Assembly (NCBI GenBank): GCA_043747555.1
Contig: JAYTOY010000083.1
Coordinates: 1 to 52,795, forward strand
Source of the DNA: JAYWDA01 sp043747555
Lineage (GTDB): Bacteria > Bdellovibrionota > Bdellovibrionia > Bdellovibrionales > Bdellovibrionaceae
DNA: 52,795 nucleotides
Direction of reading: 5' to 3'
Of the stretch, positions 1-7,000 are shown one piece after another. A model generated the notes under the pieces. The model worked only from the letters and a program-made list of their open reading frames with translations, was not told where the DNA came from and searched no databases. The position numbers and the translations under genes are program-made. The stretch's first letter is position 1. Every line of letters begins with the position of its first letter.

Positions 1-23
1 TTATTACACTCCTTCCAACCCAT
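1..23 (-). CDS. IS481-type transposase, first 7 codons only (cut by window edge)
   Basis: Reading leftward from an ATG at 21-23 gives MGWKECN and then runs off the window. This start resembles the N-terminus of the IS481-like DDE transposases common in proteobacteria, which often begin M-x-W-K-E-C (from memory of the family). A strong ribosome-binding site, AAGGAGG, sits about 8 bases upstream at 31-37, and the terminal repeats of the element follow at 49-105. Only 23 bases are visible, so the call rests on the start motif, the RBS and the adjacent IS-like repeats taken together. Confidence 0.5.
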
Positions 24-48
24 TGGAATTCCTCCTTGATTGGAAAAG

Positions 49-85
49 TGTAAACTATGTCTCCGGTATAAAATGTAAACTATGT
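49..85. repeat. Direct repeat, two copies of a 12-mer in the IS end
   Basis: TGTAAACTATGT occurs at 49-60 and again at 74-85, start to start 25 bases apart. Such sub-terminal repeats commonly serve as transposase-binding sites; that role is inferred here. Confidence 0.6.
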
Positions 86-86
86 G

Positions 87-548
87 TCAGGACGGACACT
101 GACAGAAATCAAACCAAGCATCTGATTCGATCAAATAGTTTTCACGTAAGAAATTTCGCCATTCTGAAACTTTAGAATTTGTAAATTTATAGCTGGTGCC
201 CTTGTTTTTTGAATCAGTGACCGTTGTATAATTACTTTGAAGTTTTTTATATACAGTCTGACTCAGCGATTTTCCATGCTGTGAATAAAAATCAGCCAAA
301 CCTTCAGGAACCATCACTTGAAACTGATTTTGAATAAACTCAGCTCGTATGTTGACATTCGTAAAAGCTGGCATATTCAATTCCAACAGATACTCAAACA
401 ATTCTGAGGCCGCTGAATTGTGCGCATCGTTGGGAAAACTGACCGCAAAAAGAATGCTTGTATCAACAATGCACCCTTTTTCAAAATCAGGTTGCGCAGA
501 CTTAAGCCTTAGAACATCTGAAAATTTGAATACAACCCCCGATGACAT
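87..548 (-). pseudogene. PIN-domain toxin-like ribonuclease, 3' end replaced by IS sequence
   Basis: The product is 153 aa. It shows a PIN-domain pattern: a beta-strand ending in Asp (IVDTSILFAV, D29), a second acidic residue after the next helices (AEFI, E70), and a late acidic residue (ESDAW, D143). PIN domains are Mg2+-dependent RNases, often the toxin of VapBC pairs. The last five or so residues (FCQCPS) are encoded by the IS end, so the final strand and helix of the fold are missing and the gene is probably truncated. The start ATG is 2 bases after the stop of a small basic protein gene at 551-724, the usual antitoxin-toxin order. Activity after truncation is unknown. Confidence 0.6.
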
Positions 549-550
549 GA

Positions 551-724
551 CTAATTTTCCAAATCACGATCAACAGCAGATTTTTTCTGCTGATCATTAA
601 TTGGATCCTTAAGACCATTTATCAGAGCGTCCGACGCTTTTGATTTTGCGCGATTCTTTTCATAAAGATCACGAAGTCTTTTGCCAGCACCTTTTTTAGG
701 GAGTTTTGGTTTATTTTCATTCAT
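551..724 (-). CDS. Small Lys/Arg-rich protein, candidate antitoxin for the PIN protein
   Basis: This 57-aa reading frame starts at ATG 724-722, with a GAGGT ribosome-binding site about 7 bases upstream, and stops with TAG two bases before the PIN gene. It begins MNENKPKLPKKGAGKRL, is strongly basic in its first half (KRLRDLYEKNRAKSK) and acidic at its end (DRDLEN). It would form mainly helix. I do not recognise a named antitoxin family such as AbrB, RHH or Phd. Position, size, charge and the near-overlap with the PIN gene suggest an antitoxin; this is inference from context only. Confidence 0.55.
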   Translation of the reverse strand: MNENKPKLPKKGAGKRLRDLYEKNRAKSKASDALINGLKDPINDQQKKSAVDRDLEN

Positions 725-869
725 GGAATACCTCTATCACAGAAGTAGTTATACCACAACTTTTAATTCTTATAAGCCATTGAAAATATTGATTATTTGC
801 CATTATCCATTTTTAAATTTTATTTAATATTCTTACCTCCAAAATTTACAGTAATGATATTTTCGCCCA

Positions 870-1223
870 CTAAGTCTTTAGGAGCTGCGTACCCCAAAGC
901 ATTGGTTCCCCAGCCAGTCGCAAATACATAACGGTCGTCTTCATTTGTTTATGGCCAACAACAGCCATAACTTTAACTAAGGGGACACCCTGCGCGAGCA
1001 TGTTAGTAATGAACGTGGCCCTGAGGTCATGGAACTTGATCGGGGTAATCCCGATGGATGCACAAAAATTTTTAAGCACCATCGCTTGATCACCACGAGC
1101 CCATTCACTTAAGCGCGGAAGGACATGATCTGATCCCAATTCTTTAAGTTTGATATGAAATGAATTAAGAAATTGATCACTTCTTACATTCAAATAAAAA
1201 CACTTTTTAACTTTTTTCAACAA
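870..1223 (-). pseudogene. Tyrosine recombinase (phage-type integrase) C-terminal remnant
   Basis: The 117-aa frame carries the C-terminal catalytic box of tyrosine recombinases: HDLR (H65, R68), VVGH (H91) and the nucleophile region TTVMYLRLAG (Y100). The first catalytic Arg, the Lys and the whole N-terminal SAM-like DNA-binding domain are absent. An intact enzyme would be about 300-400 aa, so this is a fragment and its apparent TTG start is not meaningful. It lies between the toxin pair and tRNA-His, consistent with the decayed integrase of an element that entered at the tRNA. Confidence 0.8.
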
Positions 1224-1883
1224 TACCTTCTTTTTTCATTAATATATCTACTGAGTACCTTTTGCATTTTCGGATAAAATTCCGATGTGGCTGAAATAAT
1301 TGTTCTTTTGAAAAATTACCATTGCAAAGTGGTCGCAAAGCTTTGCGAACGACTTGCGCTGAAATTTTCATTTCCTTTTGGGCTATTAGCTTGCGTTTTT
1401 TTATTTTTCGATGCTCCTTTTATTTATGAGTGCGCACTCATAAGAAGACATTTCAATACAAGTGCCAATTCGATAAAACTTAAGGTAACTTGTTGAAATA
1501 ATTTTCGATTTTTAAATTTTTCAATCAATTTAGCCACAAGGGCAAAAGATGATTTATTCGTAAGTCCGTACAAAATATTATGACAACGCTATCAATTTGA
1601 ACTGAGGAAAGATTGATGTTCGAAAATACGAACATCAGCTTGAAAGACAAAGAATCAGACTGCTGCTTAAGGTCGTATTAAACGCTCGCGCTGATGAGGT
1701 AGCTGAAAAATAAAACGGCTCTGCCTTAGAAGGTTGAGTAGTTAAGACTTTAAAATTTCTGAACGCCCCCAAGGGCACTGTTGGGGAAGTTCTGTATCCG
1801 CTTTCGTTTCAAAGTCAGTGAAGCCAATAGTTACTTTTTTCTCAAAATGAGGCAATTCAGTTGAGCTACGTAATGGCCGATAG
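1224..1883. other. Gene-poor stretch in the island
   Basis: No convincing gene is present. A 69-codon frame at 1287-1496 has no recognisable motif and no good ribosome-binding site. A 36-codon open segment at 1606-1713 reads like coding sequence (KYEHQLERQRIRLLLK) but has no ATG, GTG or TTG, so it is probably the relic of a lost gene. A perfect 9-bp hairpin sits at 1614-1637. Confidence 0.5.
1614..1637. repeat. Perfect 9-bp inverted repeat
   Basis: TGATGTTCG (1614-1622) and CGAACATCA (1629-1637) are exact reverse complements around a 6-base AT-rich loop. No T-run follows on either strand, so it is not a standard terminator. It could be an operator or a structured RNA in the island. Confidence 0.6.
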
Positions 1884-2219
1884 TTGATTATGCCAAATAC
1901 ATTTCCCAGTCGTGTTTTTTATAAGATTGAAAAAAGCTTTCATTTTGATGGCGACTTCCTTGTTTTTTCGAGCGGTGCCCGAATTCCACGCAATCAGGTC
2001 ATGTCCCTTCTCCCGCACAAGAGAGACTCTTCAAAAGAAACTCTTGGATGGTTTTTTTCAATAATTTATTTCTGTCTCATTACAGCTTGTCCTGGTGATG
2101 TTGCCATTGGACTTCAAGAAAGTAAGTATTCATTCCAGGAGATTTTCGTTTGCTTCGGATTGAGTGTCTTATGGTTTTATTTGATTTATTGGCTTTTCTC
2201 GACAGGCAAAAGATATTAA
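1884..2219 (+). CDS. Small two-helix membrane protein of unknown function, probably frameshifted
   Basis: The frame encodes about 110 aa starting at TTG 1884 or ATG 1890. An N-terminal soluble part (residues 1-50) with the pattern DGDFLVFSSGARIPRNQV is followed by two hydrophobic segments (about 55-70 and 86-106, ending WFYLIYWLF). It stops abruptly after the second helix. A SHOCT-like tail (KILSEEEFKSMKEAF) follows immediately in the -1 frame (2171-2317); adding one T to the run at 2194-2197 would join the two. I therefore think the intact protein was about 140 aa with a cytoplasmic SHOCT tail. The function is unknown. Confidence 0.5.
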   Translation: MIMPNTFPSRVFYKIEKSFHFDGDFLVFSSGARIPRNQVMSLLPHKRDSSKETLGWFFSIIYFCLITACPGDVAIGLQESKYSFQEIFVCFGLSVLWFYLIYWLFSTGKRY

Positions 2220-2317
2220 GCGAAGAAGAATTTAAATCGATGAAAGAGGCTTTTTTGCAAGCCGAAGCGATGTTGAAAACTGCCAAGAAAAAATTTGGGG
2301 TGACCGACGGGGCTTGA
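2171..2317 (+). pseudogene. SHOCT-like C-terminal segment, out of frame with the preceding gene
   Basis: The frame from ATG 2171 to TGA 2315-2317 reads RQKILSEEEFKSMKEAFLQ and a basic tail. This is the pattern of SHOCT domains (short C-terminal helical hairpin, typically gILseeEFe..K). It is probably the displaced C-terminus of the membrane protein at 1884-2219 rather than an independent gene. Its last 22 bases run antisense into tRNA-His, as expected if the original gene end was replaced when the island joined the tRNA. Confidence 0.4.
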
Positions 2318-2372
2318 ACCCGCGACCCTGGGAATCACAATCCCATGCTCTACCAACTGAGCTACGGCCACC
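2296..2372 (-). tRNA. tRNA-His (GTG anticodon)
   Basis: On the minus strand a full cloverleaf folds: acceptor GTGGCCG with CGGTCAC, the extra 5' G (G-1) opposite C73 typical of tRNA-His, D-arm GTAGCTCAGTTGGTAGAGC, anticodon loop TTGTGAT (anticodon GTG), T-arm with TTCAAGC, and an encoded CCA end at 2296-2298. A perfect 6-bp hairpin (2379-2394) lies 6 bases upstream. The 3' end of the tRNA faces the island with the integrase remnant, the classic attachment arrangement. Confidence 0.95.
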
Positions 2373-2378
2373 ACTAGA

Positions 2379-2394
2379 CTCTTGATAACAAGAG
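2379..2394 (-). repeat. 6-bp hairpin just upstream of tRNA-His
   Basis: CTCTTG (2379-2384) and CAAGAG (2389-2394) form a perfect stem with a 4-base loop, ending 6 bases before the tRNA 5' end. It could guide 5' processing of the precursor or be a remnant of read-through control for the FecR-like gene upstream. No T-run follows. Confidence 0.5.
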
Positions 2395-2437
2395 AAGCCG
2401 AATCTAATGAATATGGCGCCAAAAGAAAAGGACTTTT

Positions 2438-3412
2438 TCAGTAATCGCACATGGAAACAAAGGGCGTTGCCTTGCATTTGAGCAGGGCGGCTCCTGATTC
2501 AAGGACGGTTTCTTCGCCCCAGAGGCCATTGGCGTTGCAGCGGCGACGGACGCAGCTAACACCGGACTTATCGGCCAGACAGTTATTCTTCTCGCTTTTA
2601 GGGTTTTGTAGGCAGGACCATGAACACTCGTTCATCTTACCGCCTGGCTTTGGACAGATTTGACCGACGCCCAGGCTCTCTTTTTTGGCTTTTGCTTTCA
2701 TTAGTTTTTGTAAATCAGAATTTTTCCGTTGAGCCATCGCTTTAGGTGAATAAATTTGCATTACCGCATCTGGAAGATTTTCAACTTTTTGTAATTGGCC
2801 TTTAGGAATCTTTCGGCCTTTTAATAAAATATCATAGGCCACTTCGCCGTCTTCCTTTGAACCTTTAAACTGGACACTTTTACCGGCTGTTAAAATCACT
2901 GAAGTTTCAGCGTTCAGCGCAGAAAACTCCATGGCGCCAGCAAAAACTTTGGCTTCAGCTAAGGCACGCTCATCGTCGTATGAAAATCCAGTAATTCCGA
3001 TGGGAGGACGCACTTCAAACACGGGCGATTTTATGGTGATATTATTATCAGGCGCTTGCGACTGTTGCCACATAATTTGGCCTGACCTTATGGTCAATTC
3101 GGTGAAGTTGCCGCTTTCCCATGCGATTGTTGGAATTTCAATTTCTGTGGACTCTAAGATTGTCAGCGTTCGTTCTTTATCAATGGCTAAATCCATCCGA
3201 CTGTTGGCTTCAGATTTAATCACTGCCTTTTCGCGCAAAATTTCTTTTAACTTCGCTTTACGAAATTTATTATCCAGGCCTGAATTAATAAAGATATTGC
3301 CACTGTAGGATAGAACTTGCGGATACTGCACAAGCTTTGGCTGATGACTGGCGCCCAGTAAAGGTCCACTAAAAAAAAACAGACTGACCAGGGCTGTGCA
3401 ATGTATTTTCAT
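2438..3412 (-). CDS. Exported FecR-domain-like protein with a Cys-rich C-terminus
   Basis: The start at ATG 3412 gives 324 aa with a Sec signal peptide (MKIHCTALVSLFFFSGPLLG, cleavage near GAS). Residues about 45-190 resemble a FecR-like beta domain (ANSRMDLAI, LTIRSGQIMW, VILTAGKSVQF), usually periplasmic and sensing or scaffolding at the envelope. After a linker the last 75 residues hold eight or more Cys (GQICPKPGG, NECSWSCLQN, VSCVRRRCNANG), suggesting a small disulfide-bonded module. The ATG overlaps the stop of the upstream glycosyltransferase gene (ATGA), so the two are translationally coupled. The exact role is unknown; the FecR call is moderate. Confidence 0.6.
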   Translation of the reverse strand: MKIHCTALVSLFFFSGPLLGASHQPKLVQYPQVLSYSGNIFINSGLDNKFRKAKLKEILREKAVIKSEANSRMDLAIDKERTLTILESTEIEIPTIAWESGNFTELTIRSGQIMWQQSQAPDNNITIKSPVFEVRPPIGITGFSYDDERALAEAKVFAGAMEFSALNAETSVILTAGKSVQFKGSKEDGEVAYDILLKGRKIPKGQLQKVENLPDAVMQIYSPKAMAQRKNSDLQKLMKAKAKKESLGVGQICPKPGGKMNECSWSCLQNPKSEKNNCLADKSGVSCVRRRCNANGLWGEETVLESGAALLKCKATPFVSMCDY

Positions 3413-4242
3413 TTTAGTTCTTTCGTGTCTTTCGTTTCTTTCGTGACGGCGGCTTCGATCTCCCAAAGCTTGGCCCATTTTAAAAACACTGAATAGCCAG
3501 CACTGACCGAGATTATTAATCCTGGCAAACCATCCAAGAATCCCCGCTTCCAGAGATACGTTTCAAAAAATTTACTGATGGGTTTTACAAGCAATTTGAA
3601 AAATGAAAACGACTGACCATTTTTTTGTAAGGCTTCTGCCAGTAAACCAGAATACCGATTATTGGTTTGCACTTGATGCGCTAAATTTTTAAAAACATAG
3701 TGCTGCAAAGCCTGCTGAAGCTTTTCTTCTTTAGGGCTGATCACCTTTTCATGAATCTGAGCTTGGTTCCAGTCCGAGTGAGCCCGATGAAAAAGCCTTT
3801 TCTGATAATCTGGGTACCACCCACCTCGCAAAATCCATCGGCCTAGATAAAAAGACTTTCTTGGTACTAAGTACCCTGTTTGGGCATCTAACGTTGAAAA
3901 CCTGGATTCGATCTCTTGTCGAAGTGCAGGGCTGACCGTTTCGTCAGCATCCAAAGACAAAATCCAGTCAAAGCTTGCTTTGGCGGTGGCGGATGCTTTT
4001 TGCGGGCCAAAGCCTTTCCAAGGTTCTGTAAAGACCTTGGCGCCCAAGGATTTTGCAATTTCAACGGTTCGATCTTTTGAAGCCCCGTCTAAAACTATAA
4101 TTTCCGAGGCAAAAGGAACGGATCCTATGCAGCGCGAAATATTTTTTTCTTCGTCAAGAGCAATGATGGTGACGGTCAGCGGTAGGGTCTTCACAACATT
4201 AAGTTTCACGGTGACGCTTGATCTTGTCAAATCCCTTGTCAC
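3409..4242 (-). CDS. Family 2 glycosyltransferase, WaaE/KdtX-like
   Basis: This is a GT-A fold enzyme of about 277 aa. It has the family start VTIIALDEEKNISRCI, the sugar-nucleotide pocket EIIVLDGASKDRT, the metal-binding region WILSLDADETVS (DxD-like) and the acceptor-side motif GGWYPDYQKRLF. This set matches WaaE/KdtX-type transferases that add a hexose to the LPS inner core at the cytoplasmic face. The start is uncertain: GTG 4242, GTG 4209 and GTG 4194 are all in frame with no clear ribosome-binding site, and the family usually begins close to the 4194 position. It overlaps the FecR-like gene by 4 bases. Confidence 0.75.
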   Translation of the reverse strand: MTRDLTRSSVTVKLNVVKTLPLTVTIIALDEEKNISRCIGSVPFASEIIVLDGASKDRTVEIAKSLGAKVFTEPWKGFGPQKASATAKASFDWILSLDADETVSPALRQEIESRFSTLDAQTGYLVPRKSFYLGRWILRGGWYPDYQKRLFHRAHSDWNQAQIHEKVISPKEEKLQQALQHYVFKNLAHQVQTNNRYSGLLAEALQKNGQSFSFFKLLVKPISKFFETYLWKRGFLDGLPGLIISVSAGYSVFLKWAKLWEIEAAVTKETKDTKELK

Positions 4243-4295
4243 AGACTCAGGGGCTCGTTACGATTTCAATGTTTCTACGTTTCTAAAGGAGTCCC

Positions 4296-4928
4296 ATGAG
4301 ATTTATCCTTACTAATTTATTGTTTGCCGCACTTATCATTCAATCAACACCCGCTTTGGCTTATTTAAGTGTTGGCGAATCTGGTGAAGTCCAAAAAGTT
4401 GGTTACAACCAGTTTGGTATTGAACCCCAAATTTTAGGCAATGAAGGCGGCGGCCTCAATATTGGAGCTTTTCTGGATATGCCGGTGCGAGAAGATGTCT
4501 CGACAAGATTCAGTCTGGGTGCGGGGAAAATTGATTTTCACGCTGGTGCTGCCGCAAAATGGATTCCATTTCCTGATATTGATCAACAGCCAGCCATCGG
4601 CCTTAAAGCAGCGGCGTGGTATGCCAGACAAGCCAGCATTAACGTTTGGACTTTTCAGTTGGCACCCCTTTTTAGTAAAAAATTTGATTCAGACGCTGGG
4701 CTTTTTATTCCCTATGCGGCCATCCCAGTTAACTTTGTGACGTCCTCGGAAAAATCAGTGACAGGAACTCAATTTGCACTTGGAACTGAATTCTATTCAA
4801 AAGATGTCACGACCATGCATTTTGCCTCTGAGATTGCGCTTAACTTAAAAGATTCTTACTCCTTTATCTCTGGCTCGGTGGTATTTCCATTCGATTCCGA
4901 AAAAGGTTTTCAATTTCGAGGTCGTTAA
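4296..4928 (+). CDS. Outer-membrane-barrel-like exported protein
   Basis: The 210-aa product starts at ATG 4296 behind a good AAGGAG site (4286-4291). It has a signal peptide (MRFILTNLLFAALIIQSTPALA, cleavage before YLS). The mature part alternates polar and hydrophobic residues in short strands, with many Gly and aromatic residues (FSLGAGKIDFHAGAAAKW, KGFQFRGR at the end), as in small 8-strand barrels. The penultimate residue is not Phe, so insertion by BAM is not certain. The stop overlaps the mreB start (TAATG), so the two are coupled. No specific family recognised. Confidence 0.6.
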   Translation: MRFILTNLLFAALIIQSTPALAYLSVGESGEVQKVGYNQFGIEPQILGNEGGGLNIGAFLDMPVREDVSTRFSLGAGKIDFHAGAAAKWIPFPDIDQQPAIGLKAAAWYARQASINVWTFQLAPLFSKKFDSDAGLFIPYAAIPVNFVTSSEKSVTGTQFALGTEFYSKDVTTMHFASEIALNLKDSYSFISGSVVFPFDSEKGFQFRGR

Positions 4929-5968
4929 TGTTTGATTGGTTGCGATCGGACCGCGGTACCGCGGCCGATATTTATATTGATTTAGGGACAGCCAATACGA
5001 TCATCTCGGCCCGCGGGCATGGGATTATTTTGAATGAACCGTCCCTTGTCGCTTACTCTGAAAATAGTCCTGGCAAAAAAAAGATCTTAGGTGTGGGCTT
5101 TGCCGCCCAAGAAGTTTTAGCCAGAACGCCGGGACATATCATTGCCCAAAAACCAATCCGCGACGGCGTTATCGCTGACTTTGATACGGCTCAAGAAATG
5201 CTACGAAATTTTCTTTCGCGTCCTGAAGTTAAAAAAACATACTCTCGGCCTCGGGTGGTTGTTTCACTTCCTTATGGTGTCACGGAAGTTGAAAAAAAGG
5301 CCGTGATTGAAGCCTGCCTTTGGGCGGGCGCACGCCAAGTTTATTTGATTGATGAGCCCATGGCCGCAGCCATTGGCGCAGGCCTGCCGGTGAAATCGGC
5401 GCAAGGAAATATGATTATCGATATCGGCGGAGGCACCACTGAAATTGCAGTGATTGCTTTAGCAGATATTGTTTATTGTGAAGCTGTTCGGGTTGGCGGC
5501 CATAGGCTGGATGAAGCGATCGTGCATTATTTTAGGCAGTATAAAAAATTAATCATCACCGAAGCTTTGGCTGAAAGTTTAAAAGTTTCTATTGGGACCG
5601 CTGTTTCCAAAAAAGATATTCGGACTTCGCAAGTTACTGGCCGAGATGCCGAAACAGGCTTAGCTAAAACCATTGAAACAAGCTCTGAAGAAATTGGTCT
5701 TGCCATGAATGATGCCATTGGTGAAATTATCAATGCGGTTCATAAAGCCCTAGAAAACACGCCGCCGGAATTAGTCTCTGATATTATTGAGACGGGGGTC
5801 GTACTGGCTGGTGGCGGCGCCTTAATTAGGGATCTTGATTTGCGGCTTAAAAATGAAGTTCGCCTGCCCGTTCGAGTCGCTGAGAATCCTTTGATTGCGA
5901 TTGCGCGCGGGGGAGAAAAAGTTCTAGAAGACCCACTTTTACTCGAAAAAATTCAACTTCAGGTCTAA
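4928..5968 (+). CDS. mreB: Rod-shape-determining actin homologue MreB
   Basis: The 346-aa protein has the actin-fold landmarks: phosphate-1 loop IDLGTANTI, the connect motif RPRVVVSLPYGVTEVEKKAV, phosphate-2 IIDIGGGTTEIAVIA and the adenosine motif VVLAGGGALIRDLD. MreB polymerises on the inner membrane and positions the elongasome. The phosphate-1 region differs slightly from typical MreB (IISARGHGIILNEPS against IYVRGQGIVLNEPS), and mreC and mreD do not follow. Bdellovibrio species carry two mreB genes; this copy, paired with an outer-membrane-type gene, may be the second, accessory one (inference). It overlaps the upstream gene by one base. Confidence 0.92.
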   Translation: MFDWLRSDRGTAADIYIDLGTANTIISARGHGIILNEPSLVAYSENSPGKKKILGVGFAAQEVLARTPGHIIAQKPIRDGVIADFDTAQEMLRNFLSRPEVKKTYSRPRVVVSLPYGVTEVEKKAVIEACLWAGARQVYLIDEPMAAAIGAGLPVKSAQGNMIIDIGGGTTEIAVIALADIVYCEAVRVGGHRLDEAIVHYFRQYKKLIITEALAESLKVSIGTAVSKKDIRTSQVTGRDAETGLAKTIETSSEEIGLAMNDAIGEIINAVHKALENTPPELVSDIIETGVVLAGGGALIRDLDLRLKNEVRLPVRVAENPLIAIARGGEKVLEDPLLLEKIQLQV

Positions 5969-5975
5969 TTATTTA

Positions 5976-6917
5976 TTAAGCTGATGTCTTTTGATCGGCC
6001 AGCAACAGTTCAAGCAACGCTTTAGCTACAGGCCCCACTTGACCGTTCCCGATGGCTTTTCCATCGTACTTTGTCGCCGGCAAAACATCTAAAGTTGTTC
6101 CTATCATCATCACTTCTTTGGCGGAAAGCAGATCGGCTTCTGACATATTTTTTTCGCCTATTTTTTGAATCAAGCCTTTCGGTATTAACGACTCGGCAAG
6201 GCTTAGAACCTTCACCATCGTAGTGCCTTTTAGAATAAAATCAAAATGCGGCCGCACAAGTAAGTTGTTTTGGGTCAGGACAATAATATTTTCGGTGCTT
6301 CCTTCAGTGATAAAACCTTGTGGATCGATACCGATTGTAAAATCAATTTTTCGATCGATGGCTTCTTTCTTCATCATCACATTGGGCAGGTAATTACAGG
6401 TTTTTAATTGCGCCAGCCAAGACTCTTTGGGTGGGATTCCACTTCTTCCCAGTGAAACTCCTTGGGTGTATTTTTCAGCCGAAGGCTGAGTCAGATTGGT
6501 CACCATCACGTAAAGCTGGGCGCCGATAGAATCATAGGGATTAGTTGAAAATTGGCCAGGGCCACGGCTGACAAAAATTCTTATGATACAATTTTTTGCC
6601 TTACTTTCTTTCACCGTCGCGGTGACAACATCTAAAAGATTTTCTGGATAAAGAAGTCCAAGGCCCTTGCAGGAATTTCGCAGTCGATCGCTGTGCGCCT
6701 GCCAAAGGTAAATCCGACCCTCTTTACATTTTAAAGCTTCAAAAACACCGTCTCCTCGGTGAACCATATGATCGTCGATGGGTAAGGACATAAACTCAGG
6801 GTCTTTGGTAATTCCTCCCAAGACAGAACTGTAAAACGCCAAATAAGATTCTTGAGCCGGGTTCTGGAATTTCTGCCAAGCTTGACGGCACTGATCGGGA
6901 CTAAGAAGTGAAATCAT
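5976..6917 (-). CDS. Class IV PLP aminotransferase (BCAT/D-Ala aminotransferase/ADC lyase family)
   Basis: The 313-aa protein has the class IV fold: HRGDGVFEALKCKEGRIYLW near residue 52, the PLP lysine in LKTCNYLPN (K172), the cofactor-binding Glu in ITEGSTENI and the late loop MIGTTLDVLP. Family members transaminate branched-chain or D-amino acids or cleave aminodeoxychorismate; the visible motifs do not settle the substrate. It stands alone, converging on mreB with a 7-base gap and divergent from the carbonic anhydrase gene. Confidence 0.8.
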   Translation of the reverse strand: MISLLSPDQCRQAWQKFQNPAQESYLAFYSSVLGGITKDPEFMSLPIDDHMVHRGDGVFEALKCKEGRIYLWQAHSDRLRNSCKGLGLLYPENLLDVVTATVKESKAKNCIIRIFVSRGPGQFSTNPYDSIGAQLYVMVTNLTQPSAEKYTQGVSLGRSGIPPKESWLAQLKTCNYLPNVMMKKEAIDRKIDFTIGIDPQGFITEGSTENIIVLTQNNLLVRPHFDFILKGTTMVKVLSLAESLIPKGLIQKIGEKNMSEADLLSAKEVMMIGTTLDVLPATKYDGKAIGNGQVGPVAKALLELLLADQKTSA

Positions 6918-6939
6918 AGAGTTTATTGTGAACTACAGG

Positions 6940-6969
6940 TTGACAGGGAATCAACGACAAAGATGAACT
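6940..6969 (+). promoter_or_regulatory. Candidate sigma-70 promoter of the carbonic anhydrase gene
   Basis: A perfect -35 hexamer TTGACA (6940-6945) is followed 18 bases later by a weak -10, TGAACT (6964-6969). It lies 31 bases before the coding start. The -10 matches the consensus in only half its positions, so the call is tentative. Confidence 0.35.
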
Positions 6970-7000
6970 AAGGACATGGAACTTATTAGGAGGTCATTGC

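Larger units (their letters stand above)
1..105 (-). mobile_element. End of an IS481-like insertion sequence
   Basis: The stretch holds the transposase start (21-23), its Shine-Dalgarno (31-37), two direct copies of the 12-mer TGTAAACTATGT (49-60 and 74-85), and an imperfect inverted repeat TGTCAG...CTGACA (84-89 and 98-103). Read from the outside, the end is CTGTCAGTGTCC followed by ACATAGTTTACA, a layout I associate with IS481-family ends. The boundary near 103-105 is inferred from where the PIN-domain coding sequence stops making sense. The rest of the element lies left of the window. Confidence 0.5.

Noticed and set aside
1287..1496. 69-codon frame in the island
   Set aside because: No motif, no ribosome-binding site, low-complexity hydrophobic composition; probably chance.
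2216..2477. Leftward frames of 68-81 codons across tRNA-His
   Set aside because: They translate the tRNA itself (VAQLVEHG type peptide), a common artefact.
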